From: Candidatus Planktophila dulcis
GTDB taxonomy: Bacteria > Actinomycetota > Actinomycetes > Nanopelagicales > Nanopelagicaceae
Direction: 5' to 3'
NCBI RefSeq assembly: GCF_002288225.1
Contig: NZ_CP016777.1
Span: forward strand, 248,001-312,000
DNA: 64,000 nt
Of the stretch, positions 1-9,981 are shown piece by piece. The notes below the pieces were generated by a model, which saw only the letters and a list, made by a program, of their open reading frames with translations, had not been told where the DNA came from and did not search any database. Position numbers and translations under genes: made by a program. Positions within the stretch are counted from its first letter, which is position 1. Each line of letters opens with the position of its first letter.

Positions 1-184
1 AATCTCAGAGACCAAGGTCCTTGAAGATGACACTGTGGCAAAGATGGAAGCAGCAGTTGCTGACTTTAATAAGCAGTTCAAGTCATCTGTGGCTCCTGCT
101 CTCAATGAAGCAGCAGCCGATGCCCTTGATTCTGAAGCAGCAGAAGCGATTACTAAGCACGTCCCACCGGCGGTGAAGAAGTAA
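1..184 (+). CDS. atpA: F1Fo ATP synthase alpha subunit, C-terminal end (partial)
   Basis: Only the last 60 codons are in the window; the frame runs from base 2 to a TAA at 182-184. The alanine-rich helical tail (VAKMEAAVADFNKQF, ending HVPPAVKK) fits the C-terminal helical domain of the catalytic-core alpha subunit. It lies 3 nt upstream of atpG in the standard atpA-atpG-atpD-atpC order, which is the main support for the call. The N-terminal nucleotide-binding part is outside the window. Confidence 0.9.
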   Translation, partial: ISETKVLEDDTVAKMEAAVADFNKQFKSSVAPALNEAAADALDSEAAEAITKHVPPAVKK

Positions 185-187
185 CTC

Positions 188-2520
<2,333 letters not shown>

Positions 2521-2522
2521 AA

Positions 2523-2774
2523 ATGGCTCTTAACGTCGCACTAGTATCGCCAACACAACAGGTGTGGTCGGGTGAGGCAACTTTTGTCTCAGCTCGCACC
2601 ACAGAAGGTGACCTCGGAGTTCTTCCAGGTCACGCACCTTTGTTTGGCGTACTAGTCGACGGAGCTGTCAGCATCAAAGGTACTGATGGATCAACACAGG
2701 AGTTCCAAGTCCGCGGAGGCTTCTTATCTGTCTCTAACGACCGCGTTTCAATTCTTACTGAATCTGTAGGCTAA
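2523..2774 (+). CDS. atpC: F1Fo ATP synthase epsilon subunit, short form
   Basis: Only 83 residues. It matches the N-terminal beta-sandwich of epsilon (VALVSPTQQVWSG..., GDLGVLPGHAPLFGVL, then RGGFLSVSNDRVSILTESV) and stops where the C-terminal two-helix inhibitory domain would begin. Typical bacterial epsilon is about 120-140 residues. The sandwich is what binds the gamma/c-ring stalk; the missing hairpin is the part that can block ATP hydrolysis, so latent inhibition through epsilon should be absent. Last gene of the atp operon. Confidence 0.95.
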   Translation: MALNVALVSPTQQVWSGEATFVSARTTEGDLGVLPGHAPLFGVLVDGAVSIKGTDGSTQEFQVRGGFLSVSNDRVSILTESVG

Positions 2775-2907
2775 ACGGGCAAATAGCACAATCGCACAGC
2801 TCTGATGTGGCAATTCACTTCAAATTCACTCATAGGTGCTTGAGAGTCAGTATCTGCCGGAGTACTTTGCAATCAACCAAATTGGTGCTTCCCAGATAGG
2901 CAGAATC

Positions 2908-3267
2908 ATGGATCAACGTGAAATTACCGAAAAGCGTTACGAAATTGCAGCAGCCCAAGCATCAATGGTCATGCTCATTGGTCTTTTTTCCAATGTAGGC
3001 ATTTTCGCGATTACCGCATTTGCAGAACTTTCCTCCGATGGCCAAGCTAGCTGGAAAATCATCGTAAGCATTATCGAAGCTTTCTTTTTAGTGTTTGCAA
3101 TGGGCGTCTTTGGGGATATCGCAGCATGTGTAAAGGACATTCCTAAGAACGAAGATTCTCAGTGGAATCGGAATGCTCGCCAGGCACCTCCTGCGATCTT
3201 TATGGCAATCACAGCAGTTGGAGTTATCGCACTTTGGTACTTCCAATTTATGGCAATAGGCGCTTAA
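2908..3267 (+). CDS. small three-helix membrane protein, function unknown
   Basis: I do not recognise this family. From the ATG at 2908 it is 119 residues, with a charged start (MDQREITEKRYEIAAAQ), three hydrophobic segments (SMVMLIGLFSNVGIFAITAF; IIVSIIEAFFLVFAMGVFGD; IFMAITAVGVIALWYFQF) and a polar stretch of about 20 residues between the last two. The frame is open upstream to a GTG at 2836, but ATG 2908 has a weak ATAGG ahead of it and gives a more natural N-terminus. It follows atpC and precedes the terminator at 3284, so it may be co-transcribed with the atp operon. Confidence 0.6.
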   Translation: MDQREITEKRYEIAAAQASMVMLIGLFSNVGIFAITAFAELSSDGQASWKIIVSIIEAFFLVFAMGVFGDIAACVKDIPKNEDSQWNRNARQAPPAIFMAITAVGVIALWYFQFMAIGA

Positions 3268-3283
3268 AAAGCGCTGATTGAAA

Positions 3284-3310
3284 AGGACTGAGGTTAATTG
3301 CCTCAGTCCT
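3284..3310 (+). terminator. intrinsic terminator after the atp operon
   Basis: A perfect 10-bp stem (AGGACTGAGG / CCTCAGTCCT) with a 7-nt loop, followed by GTTAAATTT. It separates the plus-strand atp genes from the minus-strand sugar cluster and lies just outside the left murA remnant at 3329. Confidence 0.8.
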
Positions 3311-3328
3311 GTTAAATTTACCTAAGAA

Positions 3329-3387
3329 TTACTCTCTAGTTACCTTCGCACCAAGGCTCACTAGCTGCTCGGCGAAGTTTGGATATC
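3329..3387 (-). repeat. displaced copy of the murA 3' end (left boundary of the sugar island)
   Basis: This 59-nt stretch aligns without gaps to the last codons of murA at 18541-18599, with 4 mismatches by eye. Read in the murA frame on the minus strand it gives [18 protein letters not shown] plus TAA, identical in protein to murA. All four differences are synonymous (Glu, Arg, Thr and Phe codons). The longest identical run is 35 nt (3339-3373). It is a real but diverged murA end without the gene, as left when an element inserts at a gene's 3' end and brings its own copy. Confidence 0.9.
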
Positions 3388-4245
3388 TACCTCACCCTGA
3401 CCATTAAATTTCTTCACTCGTATCCAGTCGACCTTCATCTGTAATCCAGATTTAGCATCCTTGCCGACCTCACCACCAAATTCTCCACCCATGGCCACAT
3501 TGAGAATTAGTGAGAATGGTTGGTTAAATACCCACACTCGTGGTGTGATCAATTCTTTACTCTGCATGAAGATAACTTCACCGTCAAAGGTCCATTCAAT
3601 TGAATCTTCGCTCCAATTGATCCCATAGATATGAAAGCCCTCGGAGAGTTTCTTTGGATTCAGATACCTGGCGCCGATTGAGCTTCCACCGGAATAGCCG
3701 GGGCCATGAATCGTTGCGTAATTGAGAAAAGGCGTTCTACCTAAGCCCTCAGTAATATCAATTTCACCTGAAGTAGGCCATGAGACCGCATCAATATTCT
3801 GTCCCAGCATCCAAAAGGCTGGCCATGTGCCTGTCCCAGCGGGCATCTGAATACGTGCTTCAATATTTCCGTACTTAATCCAAACCTTATTCTTTGTCGT
3901 GATCCGCGCAGAACTCCACTCGCAGTATCCATAGTAACAAATCTGTTTCTTCTTCGGTGAAATTTGGAGCGCGGTAATTGCCAATACTCCACGACCAGTT
4001 GTTTTTGCATTCACATTTGTATAGAGCTGTAGTTCTCGATTGCCCCAACCTCTGCCATCACCAAGGTCATAGTTCCAATACTTTGGATCTGGCTTACTAC
4101 CTGACTTTTCATTGAATTCCTGGGACCAGAGAAGGGGATTTTCTTCTTCAGCACTCCACGCCGTTGTGCCTGATGTTAAGAGAGTGCATAGCGTGACGGG
4201 CAGCAGGACGCCAGACAAACTTTTTCTTATTTTGTTTCTGGTCAT
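3361..4245 (-). CDS. secreted GH16 family beta-glucanase
   Basis: Predicted endo-beta-1,3(1,4)-glucanase (laminarinase type). A signal peptide (basic start, then LSGVLLPVTLCTLLTSGTT...WSA) precedes a concanavalin-like fold with the GH16 catalytic motif EIDITE near residues 161-166 and an aromatic cleft (GTWPAFWMLG). The ATG at 4245 is preferred: AAGGA lies 6 nt upstream and overlaps the stop of the preceding gene; the longer TTG start at 4251 has no such site. The last eight codons and the TAG lie inside the murA remnant, read in another frame, so the natural C-terminus may have been altered by the insertion. Last gene of the ABC transporter operon. Confidence 0.9.
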   Translation of the reverse strand: MTRNKIRKSLSGVLLPVTLCTLLTSGTTAWSAEEENPLLWSQEFNEKSGSKPDPKYWNYDLGDGRGWGNRELQLYTNVNAKTTGRGVLAITALQISPKKKQICYYGYCEWSSARITTKNKVWIKYGNIEARIQMPAGTGTWPAFWMLGQNIDAVSWPTSGEIDITEGLGRTPFLNYATIHGPGYSGGSSIGARYLNPKKLSEGFHIYGINWSEDSIEWTFDGEVIFMQSKELITPRVWVFNQPFSLILNVAMGGEFGGEVGKDAKSGLQMKVDWIRVKKFNGQGEVDIQTSPSS

Positions 4246-4254
4246 AAACAATCC

Positions 4255-5355
4255 TTAGGAAGATCGGCGAAGTGGATCCCAGTCAGGATTAAGTGTCACA
4301 TTATTATTGAGGGTACTAACAACGGCAACACTTGCCTTTCGCTGGGCGGATTCACTTATAGATATCAGGATATCAAGAACATGATTTCCCAATTCGGCTG
4401 AGGCAATATGAGCTTTTTCGATAAGGAGAGATTGCATCATATTAAGAGCCCCAATACCACGGCCATGCTTATTTCCTGCTGCTGATAACTTCTTTGGCTC
4501 TTGATCAGGCGGATAAATGACATTCTCACCATCAAAGTTATTTGGATCAGGGAAGGTAATTGCACCTTTACTTCCAGTAATCTCTACGAAGCCAGTAACT
4601 TCATGAGCTGCTTCAAAACTAAAGATAGAAACAGCGCTTGCGCCAGAGGCGAACTCTATGAGGGCGGTTATTTGAGTAGGCTCTTCGACGGGAAAGGATG
4701 TTCCTTTCTTAGGTCCAGAACCCACAACGCGTACCTCTTGAGACTTTGAAGAAGTTGCAGTAACTCGGGTAGCTTGACCAAAGATTTGAACCAGGGTGGT
4801 TATGTAATAAGGGCCCATATCAAAGAGCGGTCCGGCACCTTTAGCAAAGAGAAAAGCTGGATCTGGATGCCAAGAGTCTGGCCCAGCAGTTTGAAAGATT
4901 GTCAGCGCAGTGATCGGTTGACCGATAGAGCCCCCACGAATGGCATTTAAACCAGTCTGCACTCCTGCTCCGAGAATTGTATCTGGCGCAATACCAAGTC
5001 TTACCCCATTCTTCTTCGCAGCTTCTAGTAACTGTGAAGCACCTGATCGATCGAGTGCCATAGGTTTTTCAGACCAGACATGTTTGCCACTATTCATAGC
5101 AGCAAGACTTACCGAAACATGTGCGGCCGGGATGGTTAGGTTGATGACGAGCTGGATTTGATCGTTCGCAAGCAATTCATCGAGAGATCCACTTGCAGGA
5201 ACGCCCCACTTCTTTGCTTGAGAAGAAGCGCGCTCTCTATCTAAATCTGCAACAAAGAGAACTTCGAAGTCGGGGAAGGTTGTGAGGTTAGAAAGATATT
5301 GATCGCTGATATTTCCTGCCCCAACAATCCCTACTCCAATTTTCTCCCGTTGCAT
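4255..5355 (-). CDS. Gfo/Idh/MocA family NAD(P)-dependent oxidoreductase
   Basis: 366 residues. An N-terminal Rossmann fold (GIVGAGNIS near residue 9) is followed by the family signature SEKPMAL and a C-terminal alpha/beta substrate domain. These enzymes oxidise or epimerise sugars, cyclitols or glycosides; the exact substrate cannot be read from sequence. It lies between a sugar permease (1-nt TAATG overlap) and the GH16 gene, so it probably acts on the imported sugar. Confidence 0.9.
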   Translation of the reverse strand: MQREKIGVGIVGAGNISDQYLSNLTTFPDFEVLFVADLDRERASSQAKKWGVPASGSLDELLANDQIQLVINLTIPAAHVSVSLAAMNSGKHVWSEKPMALDRSGASQLLEAAKKNGVRLGIAPDTILGAGVQTGLNAIRGGSIGQPITALTIFQTAGPDSWHPDPAFLFAKGAGPLFDMGPYYITTLVQIFGQATRVTATSSKSQEVRVVGSGPKKGTSFPVEEPTQITALIEFASGASAVSIFSFEAAHEVTGFVEITGSKGAITFPDPNNFDGENVIYPPDQEPKKLSAAGNKHGRGIGALNMMQSLLIEKAHIASAELGNHVLDILISISESAQRKASVAVVSTLNNNVTLNPDWDPLRRSS

Positions 5356-6227
5356 TAGCCCTTAATTGCGCCTTCCATAACGCCCTTAACCAATTGTTTT
5401 GAAACAAGGAAGAAGAGAATTATGAGGGGGAGTGTGGCAAAGAATGCAGCACCCATTTGGGCAGCGTGGTTAACGATGTAAGCCTGCTCCTTCATCTGGG
5501 CGATAGCCATCTGAACTGTGAGCATCTTGTCTCCATCGAGAATGAGCATTGGCCATAGGAAGTCATTCCAAGCGCCGAGGAATGAGAAGAGACCCATGAC
5601 AAGAGCTGTTGGACGCACCAATGGGAAGACAATTTTTGTATAAATCTGCCATGGAGATGCACCATCAATACGCGCTGCCTGAATTACTTCATCTGTAATA
5701 ACCGCCGAGATACTTTGTCTCATCCAGAAAACACCAAAGGCCGACACCAATCCGGGGACAATAATCGCCTTGAGATCATTATTCCAGCCAAGTCTGGTGA
5801 CGAGTATGTACATCGGAATGATTCCGAGCTGGCCTGGCACCATCATTGTTAGAAGAATAAAAGCAAAGAACTGCTTCTGCCCCTTGAACTTCAACTTTGC
5901 GAAGGCGTATCCAGCAAAGGTGCAGAAGAAGATATGCGAAACAGCCATCGAGATTGAGATGATGAATGAGATGGCAATTGCACGAGAGATATTTGCATAT
6001 TGGAAAATGACATCGAAGGTGACAGGCAGTTGATCTCCAATAGTAAATCTTGGCGGATTCTTAGCAATCTCATTCTTTTCATTAGACGCTACAACAAGCA
6101 TCCACCAAAATGGGAAGACAACTAAAAAAGTTGTCACACCGAGAGTAATGTATGCTAAAACCGAACCAATTCTGAATTGTGGCTTCTCAGTGAGTGAAGT
6201 GGACTTCTTTCCCGTAAGAGTACTCAT
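5355..6227 (-). CDS. sugar ABC transporter permease, MalG type
   Basis: About 290 residues with six predicted membrane helices and the EAA loop (EVIQAARIDGASPWQIYTKI) that docks the ATPase. The ATG at 6227 has AAGGA six nt upstream and sits 2 nt after the upstream permease stop; the in-frame TTG at 6233 is less likely. With the 6230 permease and the 7244 binding protein it forms a CUT1 importer for oligosaccharides. No ATPase is encoded in the cluster, so a shared MsiK-type ATPase elsewhere is likely (inference). Confidence 0.93.
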   Translation of the reverse strand: MSTLTGKKSTSLTEKPQFRIGSVLAYITLGVTTFLVVFPFWWMLVVASNEKNEIAKNPPRFTIGDQLPVTFDVIFQYANISRAIAISFIISISMAVSHIFFCTFAGYAFAKLKFKGQKQFFAFILLTMMVPGQLGIIPMYILVTRLGWNNDLKAIIVPGLVSAFGVFWMRQSISAVITDEVIQAARIDGASPWQIYTKIVFPLVRPTALVMGLFSFLGAWNDFLWPMLILDGDKMLTVQMAIAQMKEQAYIVNHAAQMGAAFFATLPLIILFFLVSKQLVKGVMEGAIKG

Positions 6228-6229
6228 TA

Positions 6230-7147
6230 TCAATCCTTCACAATCTTGCTAGTAATGGTCGCATTAATTAGCGCAAATACAATTACACAGAAAAATATGA
6301 ATATGCCGATAGCTGCTCCATAGCCAAATTGGAACTTTCTAAAGGCTTCCTCATAGAGGAACATCGCGAGCGTGTAGAACTGTTTGTCGTTTCCACCTGT
6401 TACTCCACCCAAAATGTAAGGCTCATTGAAGGTTTGTAGGCCACCAATGGTCGACATTGTGATGGTAAAAATCATTACGTTTCTGATTCCCGGAAGGGTC
6501 ACATAGATGAACTGTTGCCACCCAGAGGCACCATCGAGTGATGCAGATTCATAGAGTTCTTTAGGAATCGATTGCATAGCTGCTAGGTAGATCAGGGCGT
6601 TATAACCGGTCCATCGCCAGATAATCATTGATGAAATCTCAATGTGGCTCGTGAGGGTCCCCTCCATCCAGTTAATCTTGTCTACGCCAAAGATGTTGAG
6701 TACATAGTTGATGAGACCAAAGTCGCGCCCGTATAGTGAGCTGAAAATTACAGCGATAGCTAGAACCGAAGTGACATTTGGAATCAAAATAGCTGCACGC
6801 CAAAAATTCGAGAATCTTAAACGGTTTCGATTGAGGATTGTGGCTAGATAGAGAGCCAGTGCCAATTGAGGGACTGTGCCAAGGACCCAAATACTCAATG
6901 TGTTGCGCAGGGCCTTCCAGAGAATCTCATCTTGGAGCAAATTAGTAAAGTTTGCAAGACCTATGAAAGCTTTTTCACCTAGCGGATCCCAGGAGAAGAA
7001 TGCCATATAGCTGGTGTAGAGAATAGGAAAAATACCAAAAACGAGATAGAGAAAATAGAATGGTGAAATTGCAAAAAAAGCCAAGCGACCTTCACCGTCG
7101 CGAAGTGAGGATTTGCTTTTTGCCACACTTTTTTGTTTCAAGTTCAT
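6230..7147 (-). CDS. sugar ABC transporter permease, MalF type
   Basis: About 305 residues with six membrane segments and an EAA loop (ELYESASLDGASGWQQFIYVTLPG). The ATG at 7147 is preceded by TGGAGAG; the longer frame begins with a TTG at 7165. It is the first of the two CUT1 permeases and is separated from the upstream binding-protein gene by a strong hairpin at 7180-7227. Confidence 0.93.
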   Translation of the reverse strand: MNLKQKSVAKSKSSLRDGEGRLAFFAISPFYFLYLVFGIFPILYTSYMAFFSWDPLGEKAFIGLANFTNLLQDEILWKALRNTLSIWVLGTVPQLALALYLATILNRNRLRFSNFWRAAILIPNVTSVLAIAVIFSSLYGRDFGLINYVLNIFGVDKINWMEGTLTSHIEISSMIIWRWTGYNALIYLAAMQSIPKELYESASLDGASGWQQFIYVTLPGIRNVMIFTITMSTIGGLQTFNEPYILGGVTGGNDKQFYTLAMFLYEEAFRKFQFGYGAAIGIFIFFCVIVFALINATITSKIVKD

Positions 7148-7179
7148 TTCTCTCCAATATTTCAATACTAAAATTTGAG

Positions 7180-7227
7180 ACTAAGTCGAGGGCAATCCGG
7201 CAATTGCCAAACTGCCCTCGACTTAGT
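7180..7227 (-). terminator. intercistronic stem-loop between binding protein and permease genes
   Basis: A perfect 15-bp inverted repeat (ACTAAGTCGAGGGCA at 7180-7194 with TGCCCTCGACTTAGT at 7213-7227); the loop holds a second palindrome, GGCAATTGCC. It lies 17 nt past the binding-protein stop and has no long T-run. A partial terminator or mRNA-stabilising element that keeps the binding protein in excess over the permeases is the usual role at this place. Confidence 0.7.
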
Positions 7228-7243
7228 TATTCAGGGGTAGAAC

Positions 7244-8512
7244 CTAGGAAAGGCTCTTGATTTTCTTGATTTCCTTCATGAGCTGAGCCCATGATGCATC
7301 TGGTGTCTGCTTACCAGAAGCCATACGGCCAACAGCCGCGTTGTAGGCATCCTTTACAGAAACCTGGAACTTACCTTCGTAGATAGGCTTCTTGATTGAC
7401 ATAACTACATCAGAGAAGATCTTTCCGATAGGTGCATTGTTGTAGGCGATATCCTTGGCAGCTAAGAATTTTGGATCCTTATAAACTGCTGGAGTTGTTG
7501 GAAGCACGCCCTTATCAAGGAATAGCTTGAGCTGTTGCTGTGGTGCGAGCACCCAGCTAATAAATGTCCAAGCTTCCTTTGGATGTGCTGCGAACTTAGG
7601 GATTGTGAGTTGTGAACCACCCCAGTTTGCTCCACCACCAGGCATCTGGGCAACGTCCCAAGCTCCTGGAATGTCTTTAGCGTTGTTCTGGATATTTGCG
7701 AGCAACCATGAAGGACAAAGCATTGCAGCAAAAGCTCCATTGCCCATTCCCTGGTTCCAATCGCTTGACCAAGGTGCGATTTCCGCAGATAGCTTCTTCT
7801 CAACAAAAGTTGCTGCTAAGTCGTAAGCCTTCTTTACCTGTGGTACTTCAACAATCTTGTCAGTCTTCTTGTCGTAGAACTGAACTCCGTCAGCACCCTG
7901 GCGTGAAACGCCTTCGAATAGCTGGCTCACGTTATCTAGGAATGGCTTTCCAGTTGCTGTTACGTACTTCTGAGCAAAAGCTGTGAGCTTCGCCTGTGTT
8001 GAAGTTGCTGCAGATACAGCACTTCTTTCGTTTGGCAAGCCAGCCTTCTTAAGAAGATCTTGGCGGTAGCACATTGCAAGTCCGCCGACATCAGTTGGAA
8101 TACCGATGATTGTTCCATCGCGTGCTACGCCCTGCTCCCAGCGCCAGTTGATGAATGACTTTTCAAGCTTATCAGCCTTAAAAGTCTTTCCAAGGTTCGT
8201 GAACAACTGAGGATATGCCTTGAAGCGAGATGTGTATCCAACTTCCATACAAGCGATATCTGGACCAGTGCCGCCAATAAGCTGAGTCAATAGGCCATCG
8301 TGGTGGGCATTGAAATCTGCTGTCTTAAGATTTACCTTAATATTTGGATTGACAGTCTCCCACTCTTTGAGGAGATTGCCCATGTTCAAATCATTGAAGC
8401 AACTTAGTGTGATCTCAACCGGTGCGGCTGAAGCCGGTGTCGTTGGGAGCACAAGTGCACCAGCAACTGCAAAGACTGCAACAATCTTTACCTTCCGAAT
8501 ACTTTTAAACAT
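7244..8512 (-). CDS. extracellular sugar-binding protein of the ABC importer
   Basis: 422 residues, family 1 extracellular solute-binding protein (MalE/CebE-like). It has an N-terminal signal sequence (basic MFKSIRKVK, then AVFAVAGALVLPTTPASAA) and the family features GGTGPDIACMEVGYTSRF and GKQTPDASWAQLMKEIKKI. The cleavage site looks like type I (ASA-A) with no Cys in a lipobox, unusual for a monoderm binding protein. The start has GGAGG 4 nt upstream. First gene of the minus-strand operon; a TGAGAGCGCTCTTA operator lies 61 nt upstream. Confidence 0.93.
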   Translation of the reverse strand: MFKSIRKVKIVAVFAVAGALVLPTTPASAAPVEITLSCFNDLNMGNLLKEWETVNPNIKVNLKTADFNAHHDGLLTQLIGGTGPDIACMEVGYTSRFKAYPQLFTNLGKTFKADKLEKSFINWRWEQGVARDGTIIGIPTDVGGLAMCYRQDLLKKAGLPNERSAVSAATSTQAKLTAFAQKYVTATGKPFLDNVSQLFEGVSRQGADGVQFYDKKTDKIVEVPQVKKAYDLAATFVEKKLSAEIAPWSSDWNQGMGNGAFAAMLCPSWLLANIQNNAKDIPGAWDVAQMPGGGANWGGSQLTIPKFAAHPKEAWTFISWVLAPQQQLKLFLDKGVLPTTPAVYKDPKFLAAKDIAYNNAPIGKIFSDVVMSIKKPIYEGKFQVSVKDAYNAAVGRMASGKQTPDASWAQLMKEIKKIKSLS

Positions 8513-8573
8513 TAGACCTCCGTGGTGTCTTAGCTCTCCAGGAACTTTTCCCGAGCTTCACTTATCCTCGCCA

Positions 8574-8587
8574 TGAGAGCGCTCTTA
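8574..8587. promoter_or_regulatory. LacI-type operator, copy 1
   Basis: TGAGAGCGCTCTTA, a near-perfect 14-bp palindrome centred on the CpG typical of LacI-family sites and close to the Streptomyces CebR consensus TGGGAGCGCTCCCA (established knowledge). On the minus strand a TATAAG -10-like box overlaps its edge, so binding should block the binding-protein operon. The LacI gene at 17466 is the likely partner. Confidence 0.85.
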
Positions 8588-8697
8588 TAATTTCCCTTTT
8601 TTGCCACGGAAGCAAGGGTTCAAAGGATGAATTTTGCCTTGTTATAGGAAAGTTATAAAGGATTTGAGCGTGGACCGAGCTGCTCAAGGCCTAATCA

Positions 8698-8711
8698 TGA
8701 GAGCGCTCTTA
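8698..8711. promoter_or_regulatory. LacI-type operator, copy 2
   Basis: TGAGAGCGCTCTTA, the same sequence and orientation as copy 1, 124 bp away in the same divergent intergenic region. It is placed to control the plus-strand acyltransferase-GH5 pair. Two sites at this distance could also support looping. Confidence 0.85.
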
Positions 8712-8787
8712 TTTTTTCTTGGATTTCCGCTAATCTAGCTTCGTTCCTAACGTTGCGTAAGACGGGCCAGAAAAGGTGAGGTTGGCG

Positions 8788-9981
8788 ATGGAGAAGAGTA
8801 AGTTGCATATCAATGGAGCCGATGGCTTTAGAGCAATAGCTTGTTTACTAGTTCTCTACCACCACTTGACGCAGAAGATGAACCCTGACTCTGCCCCAGA
8901 ATGGTTTAAACCAATTCACCACTTTGGCATGCGCGGTGAAGTCGGTGTCAGCCTCTTTTTCGTTCTCTCTGGCGCTCTACTTTCATATCCATACTGGCGG
9001 TCGCTCTTCACCACTGAATCTAAACCGCGCATCGCGCACTATGCGCTGGCACGTGTAGCCAGAATTGTCCCAGCTACTTGGCTTAACCTGATCTTCTGTA
9101 CTTTGATTGCGCTTTTTATCTACGATATTCCAGTTAACTTCAAAATGTTGTTTTCTGGTCTGTTTTTCATTAATAGTTATCACTATTCGACATTCTTCCC
9201 GGCGGAACTAAACGGTCCTCTATGGTCAATTGGACTCGAAGTCTCTTGCTACATTCTTCTTCCAATTGTGCTCTTCTTTATCCTGAAGATGGCTAAAAAC
9301 TTCTTGGCAGCATTTGCCGCACTGACTCTATGGATTGCAGTAAATCAATTCATTATCAATCCTTGGGTCATCGAAAGATTTATGACAAGTCAAGACGGGA
9401 AAGGGTGGGATAAGGGTCTCGTTGGTGGAGCAAAAGAATGGCTTCCATATTGGAATGTCGTCAGCTTCTTCTCACAGTTCCTCATTGGCGCGCTGGCAGC
9501 CTTGATGATTGCCAAGCTGGCAAGCAGCTCACAAGGGAAGAAGTTCTACTTCGATGGGGGAGCGATCCTTCTGATTCTTGCGGCGATCGCCTTGGTGGGA
9601 GTACGCCTTACTCCTGGAGCGCCAGATTCCTTTAGTCGCCAGCCATACCTCTCTCCTTTCTATGCCTTGTTGATGGCATTTGCGCTTGTGGCAGTTTCGC
9701 AGTCAGTCTTCCTCTTCAAAGTCATTGATAATCGCTTCTTTGTATGGGTTTCTCAAATCTCATTCGGAATATATCTATGGCATCAAGTCGTTCAAAATAT
9801 TCTCCAGCGAAGCTTTAAGGAGAACTATGTGTACTTTGGTGTTACTGATCTTCAAGAGTGGGGCCTATTAAGTGCGATTATCATCGTGCTTGCATTTGCA
9901 ATCGCAGCTCTGAGCTGGAAATTCTTCGAGAAGCCAATACTCGTTGCTGCACGTCGAAAGATGGTCACCAATGCGGAGTAA
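8788..9981 (+). CDS. acyltransferase-3 family membrane protein (OafA/YrhL-like)
   Basis: About 397 residues with ten or so membrane segments. It carries the family landmarks GADGFRAIACLLVLYHH near the N-terminus (catalytic His), RGEVGVSLFFVLSGAL, NGPLWSIGLEVSCYILLP, and a late ISFGIYLWHQ. Such proteins move acyl groups onto extracytoplasmic sugars or lipids. ATG 8788 is chosen because GAGG lies 6 nt upstream; the frame is also open from a GTG at 8776. It overlaps the GH5 gene by 11 nt, so the two are co-translated. Confidence 0.88.
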   Translation: MEKSKLHINGADGFRAIACLLVLYHHLTQKMNPDSAPEWFKPIHHFGMRGEVGVSLFFVLSGALLSYPYWRSLFTTESKPRIAHYALARVARIVPATWLNLIFCTLIALFIYDIPVNFKMLFSGLFFINSYHYSTFFPAELNGPLWSIGLEVSCYILLPIVLFFILKMAKNFLAAFAALTLWIAVNQFIINPWVIERFMTSQDGKGWDKGLVGGAKEWLPYWNVVSFFSQFLIGALAALMIAKLASSSQGKKFYFDGGAILLILAAIALVGVRLTPGAPDSFSRQPYLSPFYALLMAFALVAVSQSVFLFKVIDNRFFVWVSQISFGIYLWHQVVQNILQRSFKENYVYFGVTDLQEWGLLSAIIIVLAFAIAALSWKFFEKPILVAARRKMVTNAE

